A program made the position numbers and the translations under genes. Source: Crocodylus rhombifer (Eukaryota > Chordata > Crocodylia > Crocodylidae). Taken from it: a stretch of DNA of 64,000 bases. The notes under the pieces are model-generated. The model was not told where the DNA came from, did not search any database, and saw nothing but the letters and a program-made list of their open reading frames with translations. The stretch spans positions 62,001 through 126,000 of the forward strand of contig JAVSML010020772.1 of NCBI GenBank assembly GCA_038503035.1, written 5' to 3'. Positions 1 to 11,810 of this stretch are shown in pieces (position 1 is the first letter of the stretch; every line of letters begins with the position of its first letter).

Positions 1-2431
1 CTGTGACCCCATTCACTGATGTTACAACCCTACCTGGGGTCATGACCAAAGTCTGATCGTCACAGCAGCAGAACACAGATTTGACCCAATACTGGATAGC
101 AGGGGTGCAGATAAAGATTTTTTTGACCAATATCGATGGCCGAGTATTAATCAGCCACATCAACCCAAACAGATCCGACAGCTGATATGCAGCTCAGCAG
201 CTTGGAGAGCAGCAACTGGCTGTAAGTCTGTGCAGGGAAGGGGTGTGGGAGGGGTGGCCAGACTGAGGCCCCCCACAGTGAGGGAGGGAGTGGGGCTGGG
301 GCAGAGCAGGGCAGAGGGGGAGCAGCTCTCCACTGCTGCGTGCACCCCCAGGAGAGGCATGTGGGTGCATGTGCTCCCCATATTTGTGTGCAGGGTGTGG
401 ACAGGATGCCCGCTGCCAGTTCAGGGCCAGGGGATACACTGGCCTCTTCCCAGCAGGGGCTGAGCCAGGGCTGCACTCAGGGTGGGTGGGGGCGGTGCAG
501 GGAGGGCAGCAGAGATGCTTGGGGGGGGAGGGCCAAAGTGAACTTTGGGGTGGCTCTAGCCCACCCTGTAGCAGCCCCCTCTCCCAGCACCACCGCTGCC
601 CACCCCAAGTGCAGCCCCGGCCTAGCCCCCCCTGCCAGGTAGAGGCCAGTGCAGTCTCTGGCCCCAAGTCTGCAGTGGGCAGCCGGGCCTTGCCCTGAGC
701 ACAAATCTGGGGGGGCATATGGGCCTATGCCTCAAGGTGCACACAGTGGTGGGGAGCTGCCACCCCGGACAAGCTGCTTGTAGCTCCATCCTGTGCCCAA
801 CCCTGGCCTGGCTGAGCAGCACCTGCCCCTGCCCCAGCCCCACTCCCTCCCTCGCCCCCACCCCCCATACCCCTTCCTCCCACAACTGACTTACCAGCTG
901 GTCACAGCTCTCCAAGCTGCCCAGCTGCGTTCCTGGCCGCATGCATGCTGTGTCTGCATGCTTGCACGCGGCACTTATTGGTGATGTTATTGGCTACACT
1001 GGCCAACAAAAGCCAATTGCTGATCATGTCCACTTTCCTTTTATGGGTGCTGATTTGATATAGACCAACATATCGGAACACCTGTACTGGATAGGACCAT
1101 TTGAATCTCATATCCTGCTTCCAGCACTGACCAGAACAAGGGGTTCTTGTATTGGGGTGCTGGATGGAACACCCAAAGGCCCTAACTGATCTGTGTCTGG
1201 TATCTGCACATACTTCAGACAAACACTAGTAAAAATCAAAAAACATTTGGACTTTTGTAAAGTCTTAGTGCACAGAAGTCCATGGACAGCACAGAAGTCC
1301 ATGGACACTGGTTATCTGGTCAAATAATGTCAAGCCAAAGACTTCCCAATCCTTTCCCACCCCCACAATTTGCAGTCACTTCCCCCATACCCCCAATTCA
1401 TATGTGCCATACTCTTCCTTTGCCCCGAAGTCCTCCCATACAGACCTATGCCAAGCAGTCTGGAGTTCGCTATGACAACGTGACGTTGCATAGATCCAAT
1501 GATGGATGCTGCACAGTTGCAGGGCAGTCACGCAGAATTTAAGGAGTTAAGTCACAAGGTTTCCTTGTGAGGCCCCATTAAGCAATACAAGTGAGTCCTG
1601 TGTAAAAGGATTTTTAATTCATCGTTACAAGTGCTGGTAATGAAGAGGATGCATGCTGGAAATGTCAGACAATCCATAAAGAGCCTGTGCTGCAGGATTT
1701 ATCACCCTCGCATCACATTGCTCCATCACTCCACCTGAATAATGAATGCTTTTTACATTCACATTTGTGTACAAAACCCATTTGCACAATAGAGGAATAA
1801 CTCTCAAAGCAGAGAGAGATTCTTCCTAATCTCCCATCCAGGACTTGGCTTGGCTGCCTGCACTAAATAGCAGCACAGTTAACAAATACATCAACACTAC
1901 CCAATACATCAATGCTTACCTCACCTTCCCCCACCACCTTCCTCTCCTGACATCCCAAAACCAATTCTTGCACTAGAGAAAGCCAAAAGCACAATTAACT
2001 AGCAAATGCACCTATACTGACAGGTCATTAAGAACCAGCTAGAGGAATCCAGCTAGAGGAATCCAGTGCCCTGATCAATCACCCCCTGGTGATCCCCAAA
2101 ATGAGGCACTGCAGCCTCCCTGGAATAGGGCTAGACCATATGCCATTAGCTAGAATTCTGCTAGCATCTTTCCCACAGATTTCCTCGCGACAGAGAGGAC
2201 CTCCAGGAGGCAGTGTACTGAGTATGTACATGGGAAAGCATTCCTAATGGACAAAGTGAAACCCCTGAAATAAGAGTAGAATCTCTCAGCTATATCCATA
2301 GGTTGCTGCATCCTGGGGCACTTAAGGGATAAATACATTGAGAACACCTCCTTCAACCCTGGCTGCTTTGGACTCCTAGACAAAACCAAGCCCTGCTCTC
2401 ACTCCAACAACACCCAGGAGAAGACACCTAC
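1..2431 (-). other. KDM4B intron (partial, window edge)
   Basis: Intronic on the minus strand, following the EQRWKL exon. It holds the foldback DNA element at 100-1084 and two short tandem duplications (1271-1307, unit about 19 bp; 2038-2066, unit about 14 bp). I see nothing else from 1100 to 2431. Confidence 0.8.
100..1084. mobile_element. GC-rich foldback DNA transposon, non-autonomous
   Basis: A roughly 985-bp element. The same 10-bp direct repeat, TACTGGATAG, lies at 90-99 and again at 1085-1094, directly beside termini CAGGGGTG... and ...CACCTG. Inside, a long inverted repeat is visible: the arm from about 186 to 500 pairs with the arm from about 930 back to 600, for example GCAGCTTGGAGAG (left) against CTCTCCAAGCTGC (right), and GAGGGAGGGAGTGGGGCTGG against its complement near 832-855. 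CAG...CTG ends resemble hAT elements, but a 10-bp duplication is longer than the usual 8 bp and would suit a Mutator-like or foldback element. The open frames inside have no recognisable domain. Confidence 0.75.
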
Positions 2432-2540
2432 CAGTTTCCACCTCTGCTCTGGAATAGCACTGATGTCCACAGGATGACGTTCTATTACATTGAGAAAACG
2501 GGCCTCTGGGACAGCGATAGCACAGATTATATGGACCCAC
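2432..2540 (-). CDS. KDM4B: KDM4B exon: ePHD continuation (WVHIICA...EQRWKL)
   Basis: 109 bp: one base completes the Arg codon, then 36 codons, [27 protein letters not shown] and AIPEQRWKL, ending in phase 0 before the donor CTG|GTAGGT. The acceptor is TTTCCAG. The W-x-H-x2-C element is the second zinc-binding unit of the ePHD. The following KCVYC exon is not in the 2,431 bp to the left, so the ePHD is cut by the window edge. Confidence 0.96.
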
Positions 2541-3064
2541 CTGGAAATAAATGAAAGAAATCAGAAACTACCCTATTTGGATTTTCAGAATTTTTGCGGT
2601 GTATTCATGGAGTGTGTAAACTCTAGGGGGCAGTTGACATTTCTCCCATTGTTCCTTCCATAGTGTCTGGACATATTTATGGGGTTGGCAGCACTGATAA
2701 TATTCCCATCTGGTTATTCATGGAGTGACACAAGATAAAGGGCCCTAGAACAATTGCAGTCAACTGTCTTCATTAGGCAGCTGATCTTGCATGATGCTGA
2801 GCTCTCCTCGAAAAGCGCTCCCTTTGAGAACAAGGGAATTCCAAGGTGTTCTGTGCCTTGGAGAGAAGAGACAGTAGGGTAGGTAGCAGAGACTTCCAAT
2901 CTCGTCCTGCCTATCATCTAGAGAGCGACGGCAAGCACAGCCAAACCTAGATGTCACACACTTGGGCATCCTCACCAGCCCCTCATAAAACAATCAGATG
3001 ACTCGTGCTAGTGGCTGCTATCAGTGCCCGAGTACATGTACAAGGCATCCTACATGGTACCTAC

Positions 3065-3120
3065 CGTCCATCAGTGGTCATCTGAAGAGCTCCACCCCTG
3101 AGATTACATAGACAGCAATC
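3065..3120 (-). CDS. KDM4B: KDM4B exon: start of extended PHD (ePHD) domain
   Basis: 56 bp, 18 codons plus two bases. It reads DCCLCNLRGGALQMTTDG, followed by CG of an Arg codon. The acceptor is ATTCCAG and the donor is CG|GTAGGT. C-x2-C in DCCLC supplies the first zinc ligands of the ePHD. Only 206 bp of intron separates it from the previous exon, the shortest intron here. The exon is short and was identified by protein motif and phase continuity. Confidence 0.94.
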
Positions 3121-3326
3121 CTGGAATAGGAAAAACAAAGATCAAGTACATCCAAGGAGTACCCTGAAACCCTTACCCTTCCCTCAGAGATTTACTATAC
3201 TGGTACAACAAGGTACAGGACTTTTTTTTGCCATTATTCCCTCCTGTATTGATGCTTCCTGTTAATTCCCCCCTCCACGCCCCCTGACAATTTCCCTTTT
3301 CAGTCTCCCCTAGAGTGGATGCTTAC

Positions 3327-3403
3327 CGCTGCCCATGCATTGGCTGAGCACCGTGAACAAGACCAACTTTCATTCACCAGATCTGGACGTATTCCATAAC
3401 AGC
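3327..3403 (-). CDS. KDM4B: KDM4B exon: end of PHD1 finger
   Basis: 77 bp, 25 codons after two bases that complete the Ser codon. It reads [13 protein letters not shown], then [12 protein letters not shown], and ends in phase 0 before the donor GCG|GTAAGC. The acceptor is TTTCAG. SCSRC gives the last Cys-x2-Cys zinc pair of PHD1. It is too short to appear as an ORF and was found by searching the intron for the segment missing between VHAS and the CCLC exon. It differs from mammalian KDM4B at a few positions (for example ESWSC for EGWTC). Confidence 0.94.
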
Positions 3404-3899
3404 CTGAAAGAAAATCAAAGCACAGGCCTCAGAACCTCTGGAACAAGCCTCCATCGTAGGCAGGAGCCAACTCTGGGGAAGGGTGACTGAGACTGATGAG
3501 CACTAATGAAAGCACAGGAAAACCATATTCTCCCAACAGCCCGAACTGTAATAGCCTGGTGGTCCAGTCAATAGACGGGTCTCACAAGTGAAATGCCTGT
3601 TCTTGCAATCAATGGAGGCATCCAAAGGGTTAAGGACAATCAAGCTGGTATTAATATGAGCGGCTGAGCAGGAGTTTAAGTGGGTGAATGAATGCAAAAC
3701 GATCCAGCAGTGGAGAACTGAACACTGTGCAATTACTGCTGCCCATTGAATCTGACACTATTTAAAGCACCAGGGCAAAATTCCAGATTGGCTGCAGCGT
3801 TCGGTCCATCTACCTTAAGTATTTTTATGACCTCCGTAACTGTTGTATTTGAGCAGTTAAGAATTTTAATGTATTTACTATCAATACTCCTGCAAGGCT

Positions 3900-4095
3900 T
3901 GGCAGAGTTGTTATCCCTGTTTTACACATGGGGGACCAAAACACAGAGACCAAGCACTACATTTATTAATCCATTTAGGCACCTGATCACTGCCAATTTC
4001 TATGGAAGGGAGGCACCAAATCTGAACCTGCAGCTTGCCCAAAGTCTGTACCACAGCAGGGATTGAGCCTGACCTGTCTGTGTCTCAGTAGCCGC
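3900..4095 (+). repeat. MIR/CORE-like SINE remnant
   Basis: The segment TTATCCCTGTTTTACACATG, followed by ACACAGAGACCAAG and later CAGCTTGCCCAAAGTC and GGGATTGAGCCTGACC, follows the order of a MIR-type SINE body on the plus strand. An unrelated 60-bp stretch interrupts it. Old and diverged. Confidence 0.6.
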
Positions 4096-5007
4096 TCTAC
4101 CATCCTTCATACCGACCCAAACCCTATTAAGAAATTTGCATCTCAACATGCACCGGAGTTGAAAATGCACTATCAGCCAAACAAGGGAAGCATTTTTCCA
4201 GTACACATAGCAATAGTATATGGTAAGCCAATCATTTTGATAAACTCGGAGAAAAATATTCAGGTATCAGCAAGGTTGCCACAGTACCTGCCTCTATGAA
4301 AGCAGCTACTTAACCCAGATAAATATAATCTCTGAAAAGTCAATAATATAGACCTATACTTGCCTCCTGCATTTGAAGTTTCTTTCCATCATATGACAGG
4401 TCAGGACAGCAGATCCAATCCAGACCTGGCACAGGAACTGGGTGATGGGATTTGGAAAACTGATCTCAAAATTGGCTTGAAATGGAAACTGACACCTTTA
4501 ACTGAAATATTTATGGAGCCCAAAGCCGTGTGGAACAGACTGTGAAATTTCAGCATTGATTTCTTGCTTCAAGACTACAGGTGAGGGACCCCTGGACTTA
4601 AAGCAGAGGGAGGGGGATCTCTTGAAGGAACACAGAGGGAAATACAGAAGTATGAGGGGCCAGGAAAAGATAAATTATGCAGAGGCAGGTATTTGATATT
4701 CATGTTTGTTTTCAGAGGATAAATTAAATCTTGCTTATTGAGAGCTGCAGGGAAAAAAAAAAAGAAAAAAACATGACTCAAGAGCTGCTTAGACTAAATT
4801 TTAACCTTTAAGTGGCCTCTTAGGAAGATTTGGACAACTCTGTTATTCAGGAACTAAGGGTCTTCTGCACGTCTCTAGGAGGTGAAGAGCTGTGCAATTC
4901 CAGATAAGAGAGGCTAAACGTCAAAGCCAGTTAAGCCAAGTACTTCCATACCTGCAGAAGTTGAGCACCTCAGTATGTTATGCAGTCCCCCTGGGAAGTG
5001 CAACAGG

Positions 5008-5075
5008 GCCATCATTCCCATTTTACAGATGGGGAACCAAGGCAGAAAGGGATGAAAAGCCTGACTTTTAAAAGT
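5008..5075 (+). repeat. MIR-like SINE fragment
   Basis: CATTCCCATTTTACAGATGG, followed by GGAACCAAGGCAGAAAGG, matches the conserved centre of MIR-type SINEs. Both ends fade into unique sequence. Confidence 0.55.
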
Positions 5076-6073
5076 ATTTAGGCACAAAGCTCCCATTCCC
5101 ATTGGAGAAATACAGTGTGCAGAGATAGCCAGGCAAGAGAAGAGAGGCTGCGTGTGCCGACTTGGAACAGAGACCGACAGAAACCCAGAATCCATAATTA
5201 GAGCAATGAACCCAGTATATGGGATATCAGCACCTCAAGAGCTTAAAACCTCTGCAGAGGGTAAGTGCTCTGTTCCCCATGTCCTCACTGTTGTCTCAGC
5301 CTGTCATGCAGCCAGGTGAGGCACCTCCAACAAGCAGACTGCCAAGCAGTTTTGTAGCATGCTGCCATCCTGGCTGAAACAAGCCTGGACGCCGTCGTTC
5401 CATTATAGAGCGAGCAAACTTGTCTCACTGCAGCAAAGTCGAATAGATACTGCAGTCTACAAGTGCAGACAGACAGCGACAAGGAGACAAGCAGGCACCG
5501 GGGACCTTATTAGTCTAGAGCACAGCAGCTAGACCTACGCCTCATGGGCTCCACATACCTAAATCTGTGCCGCAGAAAACACCAGGCTCGGTCTCGGACT
5601 ACAGATTAGCGCTGCTCTGTTTATAGCCACCTCTCTCAGAAGTTGGGCTTCTGGGACTGTTCTGATGTGTAACTCTACTGGGGACGGGTGCACGGACCAG
5701 ATAAAGAAGACAGACGTTGCAACCATCACTACCTCCAAATGGGACAACCACCTCTGAACTCTCACTCACCCTGCACGGTTATTACCCCCTGTGAGCTGGG
5801 AGCAACTCCCTCGCAGATACAATTGACAAGCTGAATCTCTATTCTAATTCTAGTTTGTGCCGAACTGCCTGGCAACCCCTGGTCTAGAAAGCTACGGTCG
5901 TAAAAGTAATTTCAGCCAATGTGAACCAAGCCAGACTTTCCATCTGCCCAGGTCAAACTGTCATCTGTTGCACCTCCAAACACTAGTGTGGAAATCAGCT
6001 GGACGCTGTAGAATACAAAATACTCCTGACACTAAGCGGCACCTGCAATCAGCTGCCATCAGAAACCCTCTCT

Positions 6074-6134
6074 TATATGTCTATACATTCCCTTGATTGT
6101 AGGCATAACAATCAAGGGAACATATAGACATATA
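6074..6134. repeat. Near-perfect 27-bp inverted repeat (hairpin)
   Basis: Left arm 6074-6100 and right arm 6108-6134 are complementary at 25 of 27 positions, around the 7-base loop AGGCATA. AT-rich. It could be a tiny palindromic MITE relic or a snap-back duplication. No function can be read from it. Confidence 0.85.
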
Positions 6135-8248
6135 TGCCTCTTTTGTGATAAGGCACCATTTCTATATGGAGCAATGCAGATACTGCAAAGAGGCATCTCA
6201 GAATTGCTCCCTGGTCTCACGTTGCTCACAAGAACAAGTCAGGACTCACCCAGAAGATCAACACCTGGACAAGTCGAAAGACTATAAATCGACTCACTTT
6301 TCATTTGCTGGTTTTCCTGCTATAGTGAAAACAAATGGTAACTTATGCACAGAGGCCAAAGCAAGTGATATGAGAAGATAACTGTAACTAAGGTACCCCC
6401 AGAAACAGGCTTTTCTCAAAGATGCCTGCTTTCAACTTCACTTTTTTCTAACAGGATGTAATTAGAAACCACCACATTTAAATGGAAAACTAATTAGAAG
6501 CAACTCCAACCTGAATCCCCACACACATGATGCACAGCCAATGCGTTCATGCTCCACTCTTTGCGGCAGGAACATGGGAGACAAAATTCTTAATGGACTT
6601 TTTATTCCTTTTTCTTTGTTCTAGTCCCCTTCTGGCACCGGTACTCTTTTTAACCCCAGGAAAAGGTTCATTTGTCTGCCCCAGCTGTGCAATCACTCAA
6701 CAAAGATGGGCAGTTGTTGCCAGAGAATTCTCTTATGGAAGTATGAGAGAGTAAAACCGGCACGAGGCCAGGAATCATTAAATTACACAGTGCAAGTGAG
6801 CAAAAGAGAGGTACGTAATGAACCATGGCTCTGATTTCTGCTGTCTCAGTGAGGAGGCTTTAAGCTCCCAAAATAAAAATCTCAAAATGATGGTTCATCA
6901 TCTTAATTGCAGAGGGAGAACTCTGGATTCTGGATCTCATCTTACTTGCAGCAAAAGGTGGCAATATCCTGTTTCATCAGTGTGGGGAGACTGTGTGACA
7001 GTTCAGGGCAAGAAAGGGGGCAGAAAGGCTAACCATTTGCACAGCTGCATTTTAATTATTTAGTTCGGTGGCTGGGCCAAAAAATAGTGTATTGGCTTGG
7101 TGCATCACAAAAGCCTCTCTTATCAAAAACTGTTTAAATTAAATTTAGCTAGATTTGATCTTGAAATGTTGCCAAAGCTCTCTTTAGACTATATCAAAGC
7201 AAACTTTTTTTTTAAATCCTCCTTAACCCTCCCATTTTGTCATGCTGAAACTATTCACCAAATTCAGCTTAAATCCATGAATAGCTGTGGTTGGCCTGAA
7301 GCCGTTTTAGGCTTTTGATTTGAATAACTTCACCCAGCTCTACTTCCAACACAGGTTGTCCCTTAAATACACCAGGCAGTTCCCCCGCGAGGCCCAGGAG
7401 AATATGCAGGGATGACACAAGTTGGGGAAGAGGTATTTAAGAAGTTTTCTATCCCTGCAAAACAATCCAGAAGCCAAATTACCATTCTGTTCATGCAGAA
7501 GGCTCCAAGAATACCAGGCCGTAATTGATGTGTTAGAAGGAGAAAAGTACCCAATAAAATAATGGACTCTCCCTCTAACAGATACCTTTGCAACGGGAGC
7601 CCAATCTATAGCTGAAAACATCTGAGGGGACGGTCTGCTGGAGGTCCAGCAGCTACTGAATATTGCGCCCTTGGGTTTGTTAACAGGGGACATTGAGTCA
7701 AGTTTAGAAATGGCGGCTTACTCACTGCAGGATGTGCATCTGCTTGCTCTTCCTCAGCTGTTTCTCCTGGGCTGCTTTTAATCAGCACCATGGCTACCCT
7801 TCCAATCATACAAGTTAAGGGTTTCTACTCCATGCCCCCTTCTACCTTGTGCATTTAAGGTTGTGCTGCTGTATTTGCCTGCCTTTCACGCCCCCAGGCT
7901 CTCACCTGGGGCTCAGAGAGAAAGCTTACCCAATGGGAATTAGAGGGCAGATGTATGTATGAGAAGGAGCTTCCGCTAGAGAGAAGCTGACCCCTGCCAA
8001 CCAGGAAAGAAAACTAATTCAAGGGAGAGCAGAATATAAAGCAAATATACAGCTTGATCCAAGGATGGCCACAGAGGTAGCAGACCCAGGAATGTAATGA
8101 AGGATAACATGAAGAAATATTAGTGCAGGAACAGGAAAAAACAGGAGTTATGAGCATTGCAAGTGAGCCCAGAGAGTCCAGACAAGCAGCATACAGACAA
8201 AGCAGCTGTGACTACCCAGATCCCATAATGAAGTAGAGGCACACTCAC

Positions 8249-8471
8249 TAGCGTGGACCTGCAGGCAGCACTTGGCACAGGATATTAAGAGGCTAGTTCC
8301 ATCTTCACCAATGTAAGAGTTTGAAGGAAGGGGTTCTGTGTTTTCACCACTTGAAGTAAAGCACATCTCAGGAATCAGAGGCTTGGTCTTCTGTCCACAC
8401 TTGGAAAGCTGGAGCAGGGAGGGGCTCTCTCCTACAGAGACCTGGACAGCCTCTTTATCCACCTGCAAAGA
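8249..8471 (-). CDS. KDM4B: KDM4B exon: middle of PHD1 finger
   Basis: 223 bp, starting [10 protein letters not shown] in phase 0 after the acceptor CTCTTAG and ending one base into a Ser codon before the donor GTGAGT. It contains [30 protein letters not shown] and [12 protein letters not shown]. The ISCAKC pair is the second Cys-x2-Cys zinc pair and VHA(S)C gives the His and following Cys. The first 20 or so residues ([15 protein letters not shown]) diverge from the mammalian sequence, while everything from KPLIPEM on is closely conserved. The start was set by the acceptor and by matching SLQ to the ALQ of mammalian KDM4B. Confidence 0.95.
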
Positions 8472-10271
8472 CTAAGAGAAAAAGAAAGTGTTACCCATTG
8501 TCTCCCCTTTGCCCAACCACCAACTGGTCTGACCTCAAGACAAGAAGCCCCAGCTTTTGCGAAAAAAATATCAATGCTTGCTGGGTAACACTGTTTGAAA
8601 CCCTGCAGCACTTGTAAGAACCCAGAGTTCCAGTTAAGCAAACAGGGAACCTTGTCACTCCCCCTCCATTCCAACCAGACATGGCCAGAGATCTGTGATG
8701 TGGTTCGAAAGCTCAGGAAATTATTAAAATAAAAAGCTGTGTTCACTATTTTTATTTTGTAGACATATAAGCACAAAACCAAATCCCCAGATGTTGCAGC
8801 TGAAAAATATCCCTTGCCCCTCCCAGACCAAAAGCAAGATCTCCCTCCCCCATCTCCAGGCCCTTGGCATCATTCCCTTGCTCTTTCAGCGAGATTTTCT
8901 CCAGAAGGGCATTTCAAGGTTTCTGGTAGCAAGCTGGAGTTAAAAGACAATGGATTAAAACAGCCCAGCTGTACCCACCTCTCCTTACAATCAATTATAC
9001 AGCCGCATCCAGGCAATCCTGGAGAGAGACTTTATTCTGATGATGGAAAATAAATCAGGGCTCTTTTTTAATTCATTCACACACACATCTGCACACAAAC
9101 ACACACCCCTAGTGAACCCAGAGAGCTATATCTGGATCCAGGTGCACAAGATTGCTAATGCAGGGCTGAAGTGGCACAGAGCCGGACAAGTAATTATATC
9201 ATCTTATAAATATCATCCTCCTGCTCATGGGATATACCTGGGGGCAAAATGATAATGCCCCAAGGTTGTTGTTCAAATGTTGTGGATAAACTGTCACTCA
9301 GTGGGGGGACAGTTGTGGGGAACAAGAAGTTGTGGGTAATAAGAAGTTCAGCTCTGGTGTTTCCATAATGCTATTTTGAAATTTGCTCGAAGTCAACCGC
9401 TCGAGCACCAAGGGACAGCAGCTCACGTGAGAGTGAATGCGGCTAGTATAGTTGTTGTTCAAGGGCTCCAAAGTAATGTTTAAAAACAATTCATCCAACT
9501 CTTCCAGGACAGCAAGATGCCTGACTCTTGGTTTTTTTTATTCTCAGGATTTTAAAACAAAGGCAGCAGACAGCTTATCTTTGAGTAGCAGTCCTTGGAG
9601 GAAAGAGGTTATATACAAGTAACTGGAGAAGTTCAAAGAGGTACATTTAATGTGAGTAAAAGCCTCTTTCAAATCCTAGTCTTTCTGCACACCTTTTGGA
9701 GTGTGCATTGCTAAATCTATGCAGCTGTGTACAAAGTCATACATGACCTACATGAGACTACCTGTGCAATGCCACTGCTGTCTTGTATACAGTGGTGTCT
9801 CTGGTGTACATGAAAGCCCAGCAGTGTAATGCAGATTAATATATGGCCCCATAAATCACCACGCAGCCTAAATGTGTCAGTGCATCACCTCTGTTTTCCA
9901 ATCCCCTTGAAACATCCAGCGTCAGTGTTTACACCAAGAAGCACCAGACACATTCAATTATAGGGACCAGATATGAAGCGTATGAAAGAATTTACATTGA
10001 GAGTGGAGAGCTCTAAAGAATTTGGGGTGCCTTCCTGTCCTACGTACTTATTTATAAAGCATGCTTAATGCGTGTTGCACAATTAGATTGGGTTCCCTTT
10101 GTTTTGACAGGCAACTACCATAGCCAAGAAAATTTACATCTTAAACTGAAGTTCTCAGAAGTTTAAAACCCAGAAGTATTTTTTGGCAACTGAGGAAGGG
10201 TAGATGTGCCCAGCAAACACATCAAGGTATTATTGCTTATTTACTCAAATGATTGGAAAATTAAATGCAAG

Positions 10272-10310
<39 letters not shown>

Positions 10311-11347
10311 CTCTCTTATATTAGCATCTCACACTTATATTAGCATCTCCTTCCTGGTGCCCTGTGTAATGTGCCATATATTACATTAAACCTAGGCTCC
10401 AATGCACACATTTCTAAAACAAAGACCAACACTTTTACTCTTGAAAGTGTAACCGAAGTGTGACACTTGCCTACAGCAGCCTGGAAAAAATGGGAGAATT
10501 CTGTAGTATATATTAACAGTTCAGTAGCATTTAGTTTGGTCTCTTCTCGGGCACTCTGCAACCACTCTCAGTCAGCATCTTGTGGTGGTAACTCACCTCT
10601 CTAGTTTCAAACAACTGAGATTAAAGGTAGAACTGGAATACGGGCATAGGGGAGAGATCCAGGCAAAATTTTCTTCCCATCAGACAGCATGCACCAGTAA
10701 TAATGGAGGTTACATTGCCTTGGGATCCCTGATTTGTGCCTACTCAGCTGGAGAAGCTGTCGATCTCCAAGCATTGGTAGGGAAGTGGAAGGAGGAAGAA
10801 GAGGATATCAGCCAGCTTTTGGGGGTTGTTTTAAGCAAAAGGTGAACACAGGCACGATCCCAAAGTCTTTGAATACACAAGTCAATAATACATCTCAGCT
10901 TCACATCTCCTGTCAGAGGATCTCTGAAAGCTTTGCACGTGAACTTTCAAGTCATTCCTCTGACACTTTGCAAATAATGGAGCCAAAGCAGGGATTAAAT
11001 GATGTTCTGAAGGCCATATGGGAAGCCTGTAGCAGAGCAGAACAAGACCCATCTGAGCTTGGCTGAATATACCTGGCACATGAAATTTCTGCTGTACTGA
11101 AGTGAAATGAAAAATTAATGCCAGGAAAGACAAAAAGCCAAAGGTTCTCCCCATTTTTCCTGCTAGATCCTGATACGCCTCTTCAGCCTGCAAACCTGGT
11201 GTTCTTGTCTGTTATCTATCACACTAAAGGGCTGAATCATAATACCGATGCTTTCTTTAGAGAAAGCAAACATAATAGTTTGATTAAAGTACCCACCATG
11301 CAGCCCCCTGCACTGACTCACCCATCCACAGCATCATCACAAATTAC
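8472..11347 (-). other. KDM4B intron
   Basis: Intron of 2,876 bp between two PHD1-coding exons. Apart from the (CA)n tract at 10273-10307 and a direct repeat of about 16 bp just after it (CTTATATTAGCATCTC twice, 10315-10350), I see nothing. Confidence 0.8.
10273..10316. repeat. (CA)n microsatellite followed by (CT)n
   Basis: About 17 CA units, then a short CT run. Confidence 0.97.
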
Positions 11348-11526
11348 CTGGTTATACGGGTAGAAGAGTGTACAGACTGCACAATATGGCTCACTCAGGG
11401 CAGCAGCTGCATTGAATTTTCTCTCAGCTGGGAAATTATGTACTTTATTCTTCCACTGGAGGGAAAGTAAAGACTTCAAAGCCTCTGGGTCACTCACATC
11501 TTCCTCCCCAGAAAATGGAAATGTTT
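11348..11526 (-). CDS. KDM4B: KDM4B exon: pre-PHD segment and first zinc ligands of PHD1
   Basis: 179 bp. Two bases complete Glu, followed by [20 protein letters not shown], then SLQWKNK, and at the end [19 protein letters not shown] and TLFYPYNQ. The acceptor is CTTTAG and the donor is CAG|GTAATT, ending in phase 0. The EPYCAVC pair gives the first Cys-x2-Cys zinc ligands of the PHD1 finger. The remaining ligands come in the next two exons. The ISLQW-like stretch before the PHD is a KDM4 family hallmark. Spacing to neighbours and phases agree with a single transcript. Confidence 0.96.
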
Positions 11527-11649
11527 CTAAAGTAAAATGTGCAATGGGAAGACTCGTCAGTACAGACAAATAAAAAGCAGCAAGAGAGTGCAAAACAAAT
11601 GCACTCCAGTGATACTCGGGAGAAGCAGAATAAAGAAGAACACTTAACT

Positions 11650-11810
11650 CTTCTATGGTACTTTTCATCTATAGGACTCAAAGCATTTTATAAATACATC
11701 TTTCAGCTCCATTTTAACAAGGCTGAGGAACAGCAATTGGCCTATCGAAAAGGAAAGAGGCAAGCTCTCATCCCAGTCCTGTGCCCACTGGGTGATATGG
11801 TTTCCTCAGT
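11650..11810 (+). repeat. MIR/CORE-like SINE remnant
   Basis: TACTTTTCATCTATAGGACT, followed by CAAAGCATTTTATAAATAC and CTCCATTTTAACAAGGCTGA, resembles the SINE pattern 'CTTTCATC..CTCAAAGC.CTTTACAAA' followed by the MIR core that recurs elsewhere in this window. Confidence 0.55.

Larger units (their letters stand above)
3404..8248 (-). other. KDM4B intron with two MIR-like remnants and a hairpin
   Basis: Intron of 4,845 bp. It contains MIR-like remnants near 3900-4095 and 5008-5075 and the hairpin at 6074-6134. I see no further gene or RNA in the rest. Confidence 0.8.

Noticed and set aside
194..718. A 174-residue minus-strand frame and several others near the left end
   Set aside because: They lie in the foldback element, with mirrored frames in its two arms. 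No domain.
1..2431. Search for the next ePHD exon (KCVYC segment)
   Set aside because: No matching sequence with splice sites was found, so the exon must lie beyond the left edge.
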